Below, in pieces: positions 24,556 to 32,959 of a DNA stretch of 64,000 bases. The notes beneath the pieces were generated by a model. That model was not told the origin of the DNA. It searched no databases and saw only the letters and a program-made list of their open reading frames with translations. Made by a program: the position numbers and the translations under genes. Within the stretch, counting starts at the first letter, position 1. Every line of letters begins with the position of its first letter. Source of the stretch: Spirosoma radiotolerans (GTDB taxonomy: Bacteria > Bacteroidota > Bacteroidia > Cytophagales > Spirosomataceae); NCBI RefSeq assembly GCF_000974425.1, contig NZ_CP010429.1, positions 2,542,001 to 2,606,000 of the forward strand, read 5' to 3'.

Positions 24556-25593
24556 CTATTGATACTGAATGTACATTGGCTTTGGGTCCAGCGCCAGCAC
24601 TTCGGCCGGTGTCATGATGCGGGAACCCGGTTTACGAAAGTCATTCTCATAAAACAGTTTGAAGCCGGTGTATTGGACGGGCTCTTTCTGAATATAGTCG
24701 TGGTACGAATCTTTTTTGAGTACCGGAGGGCCCCATCCGTCCATGTCCATCACAATCTGGACATTGGGATCCAGCTTAATGTTCTTGTAATTTTTAATCA
24801 TGCCCTGTGTAAACCGGTGAACCACCAGCACTTTAGGCGGCAGGTTATTTTCTTTCACGATGCGGCTCAGAAACTGCACCGCCTGGTTCACATCAGCGGC
24901 ATCGTAGCTACCGATCTTTGTGCCGGGTTTAGCCCCCGTTACCATCGAAAATTCTGGGTCAATGCCGAGATGGACAAACGGAAGTTTGAGGTATTTTTCC
25001 ATGTAGGCCATCTCCGGGCCAAGGGGGGCATGCCCGCGCTGAATGTCCAGGAAGACGATAGCTTTATGCTCATTACCCCATTTCAGCACTTTCTTGATCG
25101 TTTTGTCGGACATGCGCATCCGATAGCCACCGTCTTTACCCGCCAAACCCTGCGCCGAAGTGGCAACCAAGTGTAGCGCTGGCTGAATGGGGGTAGCCGG
25201 ATCGGCTTTTTGCCAGTTTTTGATTTCCTCATCCAGTCGACGCAACATTTCTTCTTTAGGGTATTTGCCCAGGGCACCCATCTTCTTGGAGTGTGGGTTG
25301 CCGTAATAGGCAAAAATGCGGTATTTTGGCAGCAACGCGCCCGTTGGGGCATAGGTGAGCGAATCGAGGCTGGGATCTCCGGTCGATGCAGTCCCTGAGC
25401 GCGTAGTAGGCGCTGCGGCAGCCGTTGGCGTTTCCGATGAATCGGCTGTTGTGCGAGCGGCTTCCGGACTTTTGGCGGCTGCTTCGACCGCAATTTTCCC
25501 CGTTTTAGACGAATCGTCCTGTTTTGATTGTGTTGAACAGCCGGTTAGTTGGCTGAGAGCCAACACAGATAGCGCGGCCAAAGAAAAGCGCAT
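24556..25593 (-). CDS. Lipoprotein of unknown function with TIM-barrel-like domain
   Basis: The 345-residue protein has a signal peptide ending in lipobox LTGC (C19), then an Ala/Thr/Ser/Glu-rich linker of about 55 residues. The remaining part reads like an alpha/beta barrel: KYRIFAYYGNPHS, ALHLVATSAQGLAGKDGGYR, AIVFLDIQRGHAP, FVHLGIDPEFSMV, LVVHRFTQGMI, IVMDMDGWGPP. The acidic residues at strand ends (LDIQ, IDPE, DMDG) suggest a glycoside-hydrolase-like active site, but I cannot name the family. It is probably anchored in the outer or inner membrane facing the periplasm or surface. Confidence 0.75.
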   Translation of the reverse strand: MRFSLAALSVLALSQLTGCSTQSKQDDSSKTGKIAVEAAAKSPEAARTTADSSETPTAAAAPTTRSGTASTGDPSLDSLTYAPTGALLPKYRIFAYYGNPHSKKMGALGKYPKEEMLRRLDEEIKNWQKADPATPIQPALHLVATSAQGLAGKDGGYRMRMSDKTIKKVLKWGNEHKAIVFLDIQRGHAPLGPEMAYMEKYLKLPFVHLGIDPEFSMVTGAKPGTKIGSYDAADVNQAVQFLSRIVKENNLPPKVLVVHRFTQGMIKNYKNIKLDPNVQIVMDMDGWGPPVLKKDSYHDYIQKEPVQYTGFKLFYENDFRKPGSRIMTPAEVLALDPKPMYIQYQ

Positions 25594-25623
25594 ACGTAGG
25601 TAAGATGAAATTTGGATAATTCA

Positions 25624-25665
25624 CAAAAAAAGGGTTGCCATCCGGTTCAAAGGAATGTCAACCCT
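25624..25665 (-). terminator. Intrinsic terminator after the Sua5/YciO gene
   Basis: On the minus strand AGGGTTG (25665-25659) pairs with CAACCCT (25637-25631), followed by seven T residues (25630-25624). It lies 33 bp after the stop of the gene ending at 25698. Confidence 0.85.
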
Positions 25666-25697
25666 AGCGTGCAAGTATAGAGCCAAAACCTAACTTT

Positions 25698-26318
25698 TCA
25701 AAGAATTAATTCACCCAGCCCCTGACGAACGACCGAAAAGTCATCGTCGGTTGCGTCAACGATTGTTGACGGTACATTGCCGCCGTACCCACCATCGACC
25801 ACAATATCAACCTGATTCTGAAACTTCTCGAAAATTAGTTCGGGGTCCGTCGAATACTCAATAATTTCATCTTCGTCCCGAATCGAGGTGGTAATAATCG
25901 GATTACCTAACTGATGCACAAGTTGGCGTGGAATGTCGTTATCCGGAACCCGGATACCAACCGTTTTCTTGTTCGTATTCAGGAGTTTAGGGACGTTGCC
26001 GGTAGCCTGAAGAATGAACGTGAACGGACCGGGGAGCAGGCTCTTCATGAGCTTAAACGCCTGGTTGCTGACCCGGGCATAATCGGCGATGTGGCTCAAA
26101 TCGTAGCAGATAAAGGAAAAATCGTTCTTCGTTGGTTTGATTCCTTTGATGCGCGCCACTCGTTCGACGGCGCGGGCATTGTGAATGTCGCAGCCCATTC
26201 CGTAAATCGTATCGGTTGGGTAAATAACGACGGCTCCATCGCGAAGAGCACGCACGATGTGGTCAATACGACGGGGGTCAGGATTTTTGGGATAAAGTTT
26301 TATGAATTCGGCCGACAT
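25698..26318 (-). CDS. L-threonylcarbamoyladenylate synthase-like (Sua5/YciO/YrdC)
   Basis: The 206-residue protein has the YrdC fold: [20 protein letters not shown] is the signature start, followed by [18 protein letters not shown] and [12 protein letters not shown]. Family members make threonylcarbamoyl-AMP for the t6A37 modification of tRNAs; the short form without a C-terminal Sua5 domain may be TsaC or the less-studied YciO branch. The sequence [10 protein letters not shown] is nearer to YciO. ATG codons at 26384, 26354 and 26318 are available; 26318 gives the normal N-terminus ([14 protein letters not shown]). It follows a glycosyltransferase gene on the same strand. Confidence 0.85.
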   Translation of the reverse strand: MSAEFIKLYPKNPDPRRIDHIVRALRDGAVVIYPTDTIYGMGCDIHNARAVERVARIKGIKPTKNDFSFICYDLSHIADYARVSNQAFKLMKSLLPGPFTFILQATGNVPKLLNTNKKTVGIRVPDNDIPRQLVHQLGNPIITTSIRDEDEIIEYSTDPELIFEKFQNQVDIVVDGGYGGNVPSTIVDATDDDFSVVRQGLGELIL

Positions 26319-26399
26319 GGTAAACGTTTTGGGTTTATGAATAGCAACTGACATCGACTCGATGCGTTCGCTAAGCATACTCAATAAACGGTAAACGGG

Positions 26400-27431
26400 C
26401 TAAACCAGTTTCGCCGATTGACCTACCGGATAGAACTTCAGATACTGTTGATAAATTTTATTAACCGGCAAATGAAATCGACTCAGCCCCAGAATCAGGG
26501 TACTGTTGAAACCCGGCCGCTCGATGTGGCGGAGAAGGTCCCCGAATTTCAGCGCCAGGTCAAATTGTTCTGCATAAAATGCCTTCCGAATGAACGTGCG
26601 AATGCGCTTGGCCAGTGCGCCGTATTCATCGGGGGTGGTACATCGGTCGTAGGCCTTATAGCAAACGGCCAATGTCGATTGAAGCAGCGTATTATCGGGA
26701 AGAACCACCTGAGCTGACAAAGAGCCAGGGCATTGGCGCTTGAGGGTTAAGACTTCGTCCAGATAAGCATACTGATAAAGGCGTGCCGAACGTACCCAAA
26801 AGTCAAAATCTTCGTACGCCAATGTTTCGTCGTAGCCGCCAAGTTCATTCAGTACATCCCGACGCATCATCATGGTGGGTGTACAAATGAAGTAGGATTC
26901 CAGAATCGGGCGAAAAACATTACCGGATGGAATCGCCGACAGCGCGTTTCCATTGGCATCAACAGCATAATGAGTGCCTAAATCCCGGCCCGTCGGATCA
27001 ATATAAGTGGCATTGGAGAACACAACGGCATATGGACCGGCCAGTTCTTCAAAAAAATTCACTTGTTTTCGGATGCGGCTGGGAAGCAGCACATCGTCGG
27101 CCGAGAGGTCAATGACATAACGTCCTCCGGCCAGCGCTAACCCCTGATTAAAGGCCCGGTTCAACCCTACATTCACTGGGTTCCGAATAAACTGAATGGA
27201 GGGATGGTGCTGCATGAAGGCTGCAATGCGGTCGGCCGAGCCATCCGTACTGCCGTTGTCGATTACAATCAATTCAACATTCGGATAATCCTGCTCAATA
27301 ACGGATTGCAATGCCTGCTCGACGTAAGCCTGTTGATTAAAGCTGGTACAAATGACACTCACCCAGGGCTTGATCCGATTGAGATAAAGGCCCATCGGCA
27401 ATGAGTTGACTTGTCCGGTAACGGAAACCAT
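26400..27431 (-). CDS. Family 2 glycosyltransferase
   Basis: The 343-residue protein carries a GT-A domain: WVSVICTSFNQQAYVEQALQ at about residue 23, VELIVIDNGSTDGSADRIAA, and the metal-binding DLSADDVLLPSR. The middle segment GGYDETLAYEDFDFWVRSAR is a typical acceptor-side region with the catalytic Asp. It should transfer a sugar from a nucleotide sugar onto a polysaccharide or lipid carrier in the cytoplasm. No other polysaccharide genes adjoin it. The first ATG gives a slightly long N-terminus; MGLYLNRIKPW twelve residues in is an alternative start. Confidence 0.88.
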   Translation of the reverse strand: MVSVTGQVNSLPMGLYLNRIKPWVSVICTSFNQQAYVEQALQSVIEQDYPNVELIVIDNGSTDGSADRIAAFMQHHPSIQFIRNPVNVGLNRAFNQGLALAGGRYVIDLSADDVLLPSRIRKQVNFFEELAGPYAVVFSNATYIDPTGRDLGTHYAVDANGNALSAIPSGNVFRPILESYFICTPTMMMRRDVLNELGGYDETLAYEDFDFWVRSARLYQYAYLDEVLTLKRQCPGSLSAQVVLPDNTLLQSTLAVCYKAYDRCTTPDEYGALAKRIRTFIRKAFYAEQFDLALKFGDLLRHIERPGFNSTLILGLSRFHLPVNKIYQQYLKFYPVGQSAKLV

Positions 27432-27696
27432 AAAAATTTTAGAGATGGTCTTTACGAAGCGAAACCAGACGGAAATAGCCGGGTTAAATAAACCTTCAAA
27501 ATAAAACCTATTTGTTACCAGATTTGCTTATGTATTTATCAAACGGAAGAAATTAGATAAAATAATGGCTGTCCGGTCAATGTTGGCGTGCTTTTTGTAA
27601 AATAAAAAAGTGAACACATTTTGGGCGTGCCAAACTTGTTTGGTCCGTCTAAAATTGTGCCTTTACATTTATGGGTTAGGTTTTGCAAACGTCATC
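27432..27696. other. AT-rich intergenic region
   Basis: This 265-bp gap contains no convincing gene. It should hold the promoter of the glycosyltransferase on the minus strand. A small palindrome CCAAACTTGTTTGG is at about 27630. Short frames in it are not supported by codon pattern. Confidence 0.5.
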
Positions 27697-28653
27697 TCAA
27701 ATCTCCGGGGTGGCGTTTGTTGTTTTTGCTGCCACACTTGGGTTTCGATCCCCCTCGAGATTATACAGGGCAACATTCATCTCAAAGCCCAGGATTAACA
27801 GGAGCGAGATCAGGTTTATCCAAATCATTAGGGCAATTAGTGTGCCAATTGAACCGTATACTTTGTTATACGAGCCGAAATTTGAAACATAATAGGAAAA
27901 CCCCAGTGTTGTGAGCACAATGAGCAGGGATGCCGTAACGGCACCGGGTGTAATGAAGGCCCATTTCATCCGCACATCCGGCCCATACCGGTAGATCACG
28001 GAAACAACACCGACGAAAACGGCGAAGACAACCAGGTAGCGGGCAATGGCCAGCAGATTGATGAAGATGACGTTGTTGAGCAAGCCGAAATGGAGCAGAA
28101 AGTCGCTGATAATACCGCCGATAATCAAGACCACAACCGCCAGAATAAGCGCAAAAGCCAACGTAAAGGTAAGTCCGATGGCCACAAGCCGAAGCTTGAA
28201 AAAGCCCCGCCGTTCGGCAGAATGGTAGGATGAGTTGAACGCCTGCATGAGGGCGACCAGGCCACTCGTTGCCGAATACAAGGCCAGTAAGAAACCAAAC
28301 GACAGCACCCCGCTGCGTGGGCGGTTGATGATGTCCCGAATGGTGGTATCTACCGTGCTAAAGGTGTCGCCGGGTAATACTTGCTGGAAGAACCCCATGA
28401 TCTGGTCTTCCAGATCGGGAATAAAGGTAATGAACGGAATGAGGGTAAAGAAAAAAATAACTGTCGGGAAAACCGCCAGAATAAGACTGTAAGATACAGA
28501 GGCCGCCCGCTCGCTGGTGTTGTTGTCCGCAATCTGGGCAACCATCTTTTTTAAAAACGTATACCAGGTAATTCTGGAATTGAACGGATGATGGGTGTGC
28601 AGCCAGGCACGGGTATTTCGCAACGCCTTAACACTCATTAGTTTGTCAAACAT
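27697..28653 (-). CDS. YihY/BrkB family membrane protein
   Basis: The 318-residue protein has six membrane helices. The conserved segments are ERAASVSYSLILAVFPTVIF near residue 48, RPRSGVLSFGFLLALYSATS, and PGAVTASLLIVLTTLGFSYY, followed by YGSIGTLIALMIWINLISLL. These identify the YihY (formerly called RNase BN) family. The function is not settled; roles in envelope integrity and serum resistance (BrkB) have been suggested, and the old RNase assignment is wrong. The N-terminal 30 residues are cytoplasmic and basic. The next gene on the strand is the thioesterase upstream. Confidence 0.88.
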   Translation of the reverse strand: MFDKLMSVKALRNTRAWLHTHHPFNSRITWYTFLKKMVAQIADNNTSERAASVSYSLILAVFPTVIFFFTLIPFITFIPDLEDQIMGFFQQVLPGDTFSTVDTTIRDIINRPRSGVLSFGFLLALYSATSGLVALMQAFNSSYHSAERRGFFKLRLVAIGLTFTLAFALILAVVVLIIGGIISDFLLHFGLLNNVIFINLLAIARYLVVFAVFVGVVSVIYRYGPDVRMKWAFITPGAVTASLLIVLTTLGFSYYVSNFGSYNKVYGSIGTLIALMIWINLISLLLILGFEMNVALYNLEGDRNPSVAAKTTNATPEI

Positions 28654-28696
28654 AGCGGGCTTTCTTGTTCAATAATTGGAGGTGGGTAACAATAGC

Positions 28697-28735
28697 CATA
28701 ACCCGATGCTGCTAAACCTGCATCACCGGGTTATG
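28697..28735. terminator. Hairpin between thioesterase and BrkB genes
   Basis: CATAACCCG (28697-28705) pairs perfectly with CGGGTTATG (28727-28735), with ATGC/GCAT pairing inside across a 2-nt bulge. It lies 23 bp after the thioesterase stop on the minus strand. There is no T-tract on that strand. Confidence 0.6.
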
Positions 28736-28758
28736 ACCGAACGTTTACTTTTTTTAAC

Positions 28759-29172
28759 CTACTGCTCAAAGAAAGGTTTGGCGGCTTCGACTAATTCAGC
28801 CGGGGCTGCACAGGGGCGGCCCGTCTCGGTACGGACAAATACGAGGGTTGTTTGCCCTGTATTCAGAAGTTGGCCTTCCTGGTTGAAAATCTCATAATCA
28901 AACATTAACCGCGTCTTGGGCATTTGCGGTATGGTAACCCGAATGGTCAGCAGGTCATCGTATTTGGCGGGTCGAATAAAGCGGGAAGTCAGGTCATAAA
29001 CAGGCATCGAAATGCCACGTTGTTCGATCTCTTTATAACTCAGTCCCAGGTTGCGAAGGGCTTCAACCCGGCCGATTTCATAAAAACGGGCATAATTGCC
29101 GTAATAGACAATCCCCATTTGGTCTGTGTCATAATACCGAACCCGAATCGCTGTAACGTCGTGCGTAATCAT
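28759..29172 (-). CDS. Acyl-CoA thioesterase (YbgC/FadM hot-dog fold)
   Basis: The 137-residue protein is one hot-dog domain. VRYYDTDQMGIVYYGNYARF contains the catalytic Asp and the family's DxxGIVYYxNY motif. The following EIGRVEALRNLGLSYKEIE helix and the FDYEIFNQEGQLLNTGQTTL strands complete the fold. It hydrolyses acyl-CoA thioesters; chain-length preference cannot be read. It may act with the acyl-CoA synthetase at 8.0-9.8 kb, but they are not adjacent. It follows mltG on the same strand with a 58-bp gap. Confidence 0.9.
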   Translation of the reverse strand: MITHDVTAIRVRYYDTDQMGIVYYGNYARFYEIGRVEALRNLGLSYKEIEQRGISMPVYDLTSRFIRPAKYDDLLTIRVTIPQMPKTRLMFDYEIFNQEGQLLNTGQTTLVFVRTETGRPCAAPAELVEAAKPFFEQ

Positions 29173-29195
29173 GTTAATAAATAGTCGAGCGTGCA

Positions 29196-29230
29196 GGAGT
29201 TATACGTGAGGTGACTCACCACGTCACTCC
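29196..29230. terminator. Hairpin after mltG
   Basis: A 35-nt near-palindrome: GGAGT (29196-29200) pairs with ACTCC (29226-29230), and inside them ACGTG/CGT and GGTGA/TCACC pair with single-base bulges. It begins immediately after the mltG stop. No T-run follows, so its role as a terminator is uncertain. Confidence 0.5.
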
Positions 29231-30268
29231 TTACTTCATAATCTTCATTCGGGTGAGGGCCTGCTGATACAGGCGGGCATTGGCGAGGTGCTCGGTTAGT
29301 GTTTTTGAGAAGGTATGATAGCCATTGAAACTGGCGTTGACCACAAAATAAAGGTAATCGTGCTGTTCAGCGTTGAGAACCGCGTCGATCGTAGCGGGAG
29401 CCGGTAAATTGATTGGGCCGGGAGGTAGGCCCGCGTACCGGTAGGTGTTATACGGGGAATCGATGGTTAACTGCTTGTTGAGGAGCCGGCGGATGCCGAA
29501 ATCACGAAGCGCGAAAATAACCGTTGGGTCGGCTTCGAGTTTGATGCCCCGCTTCAACCGATTCAAGTAAACGCCTGCTACACGGGGTTGTTCGTCCCGT
29601 TTGTTGGTTTCGGCCGCCACGATAGACGCCAATACCTGTGCCTGGGTCTGGCTTAGTCCCAGCGCTTTCGCCTTCGCCTGGCGTTCGGGCGTCCAGAACT
29701 TCTTGTATTCGGTGCCCATCCGTTCCAGAAACGCTTCGGGCTTGATGGTCCAGAAAAACTCGTACGTATTGGGTAAAAACAGGCAAACGATAGTCGTGGT
29801 ATCGAAGCCAAATTTTTCGCAGGTGGCCGGATCATTGAGCAGCTTACCCAGCGCATCGGAACCAAATTCGAATTTGCTGCCGAGCCGCTGAATGAGGTCG
29901 CTTTTCTGGCGCATGCTATTGAACGTCAAGGGCATGGCATCCTGGCTGCCACTGCGCAGCTTGACCAGCGCTTCCCGGTTGCCCATGCGGGGTTTGATTT
30001 CATAACGCCCTTCTTTAACCCGCTCCGGGTATTTCATCAGCTTGGCCAGGAAACGAAACGAGGTTTCGTCGTTAACCACCTTATGCGTTTTCAGGGTGTC
30101 CATGACGGAGTCGAAGGTAGATCCTTTGGGAATCAGGAGGGCAAACGGTTTGTCATCATCCTGAACCAGCAGGTTGGGGCTTCTGAACACCTGCCAGAAG
30201 TAAAAGGTGAATGTGGTTAACAGAATGGATACGGTGAGAAACAGACCGATTTTCAGATTACGCGACAT
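29231..30268 (-). CDS. mltG: Endolytic murein transglycosylase MltG
   Basis: The 345-residue inner-membrane protein has one N-terminal helix (IGLFLTVSILLTTFTFYFW) and a periplasmic YceG domain. LASIVAAETNKRDEQPRVAG, VYLNRLKRGIKLEADPTVIF and SPYNTYRYAGLPPGPINLPA are the conserved segments. MltG cleaves nascent glycan strands and helps set their length. The frame is open 10 codons upstream (MFIMHHSFFI), but those codons are part of a dispersed palindrome, so the ATG at 30268 (MSRNLKIGL) is the likely start. Confidence 0.93.
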   Translation of the reverse strand: MSRNLKIGLFLTVSILLTTFTFYFWQVFRSPNLLVQDDDKPFALLIPKGSTFDSVMDTLKTHKVVNDETSFRFLAKLMKYPERVKEGRYEIKPRMGNREALVKLRSGSQDAMPLTFNSMRQKSDLIQRLGSKFEFGSDALGKLLNDPATCEKFGFDTTTIVCLFLPNTYEFFWTIKPEAFLERMGTEYKKFWTPERQAKAKALGLSQTQAQVLASIVAAETNKRDEQPRVAGVYLNRLKRGIKLEADPTVIFALRDFGIRRLLNKQLTIDSPYNTYRYAGLPPGPINLPAPATIDAVLNAEQHDYLYFVVNASFNGYHTFSKTLTEHLANARLYQQALTRMKIMK

Positions 30269-30278
30269 AATAAAAAAG

Positions 30279-30371
30279 GAATGATGCATGATGAACAATG
30301 AATCGAGCTGGCATTCCAGCGATACATGGCAATGAAAAAATTCATCATTTACCCTGTATCATTCATCATTC
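30279..30371. repeat. Inverted GAATGATGnATGAT repeat upstream of mltG
   Basis: GAATGATGCATGAT (30279-30292) and ATCATTCATCATTC (30358-30371) are inverted copies with one mismatch. The 65-nt interior contains another ATGAAAAAATTCATCAT-like inner hairpin. This is the clearest member of the family also seen at 14378-14495 and 19055-19101. It lies between divergent genes. Confidence 0.75.
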
Positions 30372-30416
30372 ATTCTGCAAATTTACGGCAAAACTGTACG
30401 AATCACCCTACCGAAC

Positions 30417-30914
30417 ATGAAGTACCTGTTACCCTTTTTGTGCAGCTTGCTGCTGATAGCCTCCTGTCGGACACGTGTAGAAAGCCCGCGGGCGATGAAT
30501 CCGGCGGCCGCAGCCCGTCAGCATGCGATTGACGAAATCCGCGAAGCCGACCAGAATTTCAGCATTATGTCTGAAAAACAGGGAATGGCCAAAGCCTTTA
30601 CGACCTATGCCTCCGACGACGTGATCAAGTTGAACGATGGGGCTGCGCCCACGGTCGGATTCGATTCGCTACGGGCACAAATGAGCCGTCTGCCTGCCAA
30701 CGGGCCTGTGTTGACCTGGCAGGTACTGAAAGCCGATGCGGCCCAGTCGGGCGAGTTGGGCTATACCTTCGGCCAGTGGATGCTGACCCAAAAAGACGGT
30801 TCTGCGAAACGGAGCGTGCGTTATGGTGTGTACATGACGGTCTGGAAACGCCAGCGGAATGGTGAGTGGCGGTTTGTGCTGGATGGGGGCAACGCAACGC
30901 CCGAGCCAAAATGA
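30417..30914 (+). CDS. DUF4440 (SnoaL/NTF2-like) lipoprotein
   Basis: The 165-residue protein has a signal peptide with lipobox IASC (C17). The mature part reads as an NTF2-like domain: AIDEIREADQNFSIMSEKQG, FTTYASDDVIKLNDGAAPTV, ELGYTFGQWML and VRYGVYMTVWKRQRNGEWRF, which are the recurring DUF4440 phrases. Members of this superfamily bind small ligands or act as simple isomerases; none is indicated here. It is followed by the MFS gene, whose promoter begins 47 bp after this stop codon. Confidence 0.85.
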   Translation: MKYLLPFLCSLLLIASCRTRVESPRAMNPAAAARQHAIDEIREADQNFSIMSEKQGMAKAFTTYASDDVIKLNDGAAPTVGFDSLRAQMSRLPANGPVLTWQVLKADAAQSGELGYTFGQWMLTQKDGSAKRSVRYGVYMTVWKRQRNGEWRFVLDGGNATPEPK

Positions 30915-30960
30915 CGGTTTATTGTTTGCGGTTTGTGGGGAGAGGTTCCGCGGATCAGGC

Positions 30961-30968
30961 TACCTTTG
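30961..30968 (+). promoter_or_regulatory. -7 element for the MFS gene
   Basis: TACCTTTG matches TAnnTTTG exactly. It is 26 bp before the proposed TTG start at 30994. A TTTG at 30932-30935 is 25 bp away, longer than the usual spacing. Its presence argues that the MFS protein does not start within the preceding gene. Confidence 0.45.
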
Positions 30969-30993
30969 CAACGTCAAACCATCAACGATCCAT

Positions 30994-32256
30994 TTGCTCT
31001 TCACTCGTTCATTAGCTACCCGCCGGGCTACTGCCGGACCCTCGCTTTATACGTTCTCGTTCTGGTTGCTCTGCGTCAGTAACTTTCTGTTTTCGGCCAG
31101 CTTTCAGATGATGATTCCCGAGTTGCCTGCCTACCTGACCAAGCTGGGCGGCAAAGAGTACATTGGCCTCATCATCGCCCTCTTCACGCTTACGGCGGGT
31201 GTTTCCCGGCCATTTAGCGGAAAAATTACGGATACAGTTGGCCGGGTGCCGGTTATGGCCTTTGGCTCCATCGTCTGTTTCGTTTGTGGGTTTCTGTATC
31301 CCTATTTGCTCACGGTTGGGGGCTTCCTGACCCTGCGGCTCATTCACGGCTTTTCGACCGGTACGAAGCCCACAGCTACCTCGGCCTACGTGGCCGACAT
31401 TGTGCCCGCTACCCGCCGGGGGGAGGCCATGGGTACGCTGGGGTTGTTCACCGCGATGGGTATGTCGCTGGGGCCCGCCATTGGGAGTTGGCTGGCGCAT
31501 GCTTTTTCCATGAATGTCATGTTCTGGACTTCCTCGGCTTTTGCGTTGCTCTCCATCGCTATATTGCTTCAGATGACCGAAACGCTGCCCAATACACAAC
31601 CCTTTCGGTTTGGTTTGCTCCGCCTGAAAAAAGAGGAGATTTTTGATAAACAGGCCTTGCCGCCGTTCATTGTGCTGTTGCTCCAGTCGTTTTCGTCGGG
31701 GGTAATTCTAACGGTCATTTCGGAGGTGAGCACACCGCTGGGTATTACAAACAATGGCCTGTTCTTTACCGTGTACACCATCGCGTCGCTGGTTATCCGG
31801 CTGGTTTTCAGTCGGACCTCTGACCGGTATGGCCGTGTCCCTGTGCTGTTCATCTCGACGATTGTGCTCGCCTTATCAATGGGTATGCTTATGCTGACCA
31901 ATTCAACGACCTGGTTCTGGGCATCGGCGGTATTTTACGGCATGTCGTGGGGCATGAACTCGCCAACCGTAACGGCCTGGACGGCTGACCTGAGCGATGA
32001 GAAAACGAGAGGCCGTGCCATGGCGACCATGTACATAGCCCTTGAGGCAGGTATTGGTCTGGGCGCGTTGGCATCAGGATCGCTGCATAACCATATTTTG
32101 GGTAAGCCGGGCGTCGATGCCTCCTTTGCAGTAGCTGGTTTTCTGGCCCTGATTGCGGTTGCTTACCTGAGCTGGTTTTGGCGAAAGAATCGGCCGGGCA
32201 ACCAACACCGCCTGGACGAAGCCGATGAAGTGGCGTTACTGGATGGCGAACCCTGA
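30994..32256 (+). CDS. MFS transporter
   Basis: The protein (about 420 residues) has twelve hydrophobic helices. The loop GKITDTVGRVPVM after helix 2 is the MFS motif A, repeated in the second half as SRTSDRYGRVPVL. It is a secondary exporter or importer of an unknown small molecule. No ATG lies between the stop of the preceding gene and the first helix. I propose TTG at 30994 (MLFTRSLATRR), in frame and downstream of a -7 element; the ATG at 30859 inside the previous gene is the alternative. Its stop codon overlaps the next start by one base (TGATG). Confidence 0.82.
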   Translation: MLFTRSLATRRATAGPSLYTFSFWLLCVSNFLFSASFQMMIPELPAYLTKLGGKEYIGLIIALFTLTAGVSRPFSGKITDTVGRVPVMAFGSIVCFVCGFLYPYLLTVGGFLTLRLIHGFSTGTKPTATSAYVADIVPATRRGEAMGTLGLFTAMGMSLGPAIGSWLAHAFSMNVMFWTSSAFALLSIAILLQMTETLPNTQPFRFGLLRLKKEEIFDKQALPPFIVLLLQSFSSGVILTVISEVSTPLGITNNGLFFTVYTIASLVIRLVFSRTSDRYGRVPVLFISTIVLALSMGMLMLTNSTTWFWASAVFYGMSWGMNSPTVTAWTADLSDEKTRGRAMATMYIALEAGIGLGALASGSLHNHILGKPGVDASFAVAGFLALIAVAYLSWFWRKNRPGNQHRLDEADEVALLDGEP

Positions 32257-32654
32257 TGATTGAACTGGAACCTAAAATCCGGCCGTTGGTTGACGCACTC
32301 AACCAGACCGGTCTGGTACGGACGTTTTCGAGTTGCGAAGGGCACTACCGGCCCGATGAGCAGACGTTTGTCGACCGAAATCATGCCGAAGTCCGGTTTG
32401 TGCCGGCCGATGGCATTGCCATTGAGCAGGTTGAAAAATGGCTGGCTACTGTGCTAACCCGTTTCAGGGCTCGTCACGGGTTGATTCCCATAAACCTGAC
32501 GGCCTATAAACTCTACACACCCATCGACGAAGACGTTGTTGAGGAAACGTTTGTGCTTGCGGTAAAGCCCTTCAACCGGTTCGACTCACCAGACCAAAAG
32601 CGAGCCGATACCGACCGGGCTATTCCACAGGTGATTCAGATTCTGGAAGCGTAA
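32256..32654 (+). CDS. Hypothetical protein (132 aa), coupled to the MFS gene
   Basis: I cannot assign this protein. It begins MIELEPKIRPLVDALNQTGL and has the phrase RTFSSCEGHYRP, then AEVRFVPADGIAIEQVEKWL and HGLIPINLTAYKLYTP. The SSCEGH element recalls the SSCxG motif of Tyw3-like proteins, but the rest does not follow. The fold looks alpha/beta and soluble. The start codon overlaps the MFS stop by one nucleotide, so the two are translationally coupled and probably act in one process. Confidence 0.7.
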   Translation: MIELEPKIRPLVDALNQTGLVRTFSSCEGHYRPDEQTFVDRNHAEVRFVPADGIAIEQVEKWLATVLTRFRARHGLIPINLTAYKLYTPIDEDVVEETFVLAVKPFNRFDSPDQKRADTDRAIPQVIQILEA

Positions 32655-32742
32655 GAGGTTGTTTATTTAAGGCGTTGATTGACTGTTATTGTGTTGTCCG
32701 CCGGGTCGCCGAACGTCCACGGCTGTTAAAGCTTGTTCCCAA

Positions 32743-32810
32743 GTCTGTGTCCTCATAGACCGTTCCCACCAGGGCCAACCGGGCAAGCGGTCCGTGAGGA
32801 CACGGACCGC
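32743..32810. repeat. Paired palindromes around GGTCCGTG/CACGGACC
   Basis: GCGGTCCGTG (32787-32796), loop AGGA, CACGGACCGC (32801-32810) is a perfect 10-bp hairpin. A degraded second copy (GTCTGTG...CATAGAC, 32743-32760) lies 26 bp upstream in inverted order, so the whole can also fold as one longer stem. The 305-bp gap around it (32655-32959) has no credible gene; the 83-codon frame there runs through the palindrome. Confidence 0.8.
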
Positions 32811-32959
32811 GGAGCCTGATTTGTCAGCATCTTTACTCACTAAAACACATAAAATACCCGTAGTCAAAACCTGTCGGAGTCAATTCAGTTATAGGCAAAA
32901 TGAGCAGTCGGGTTGGCGTCGTCCGCTGATGGAAGACTGATCGTTGTTTAAACGAATGG

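Noticed and set aside
32689-32940. 83-codon plus-strand frame before the Mo-oxidoreductase
   Set aside because: It runs through the GGTCCGTG palindrome and has no protein-like composition or start signal.
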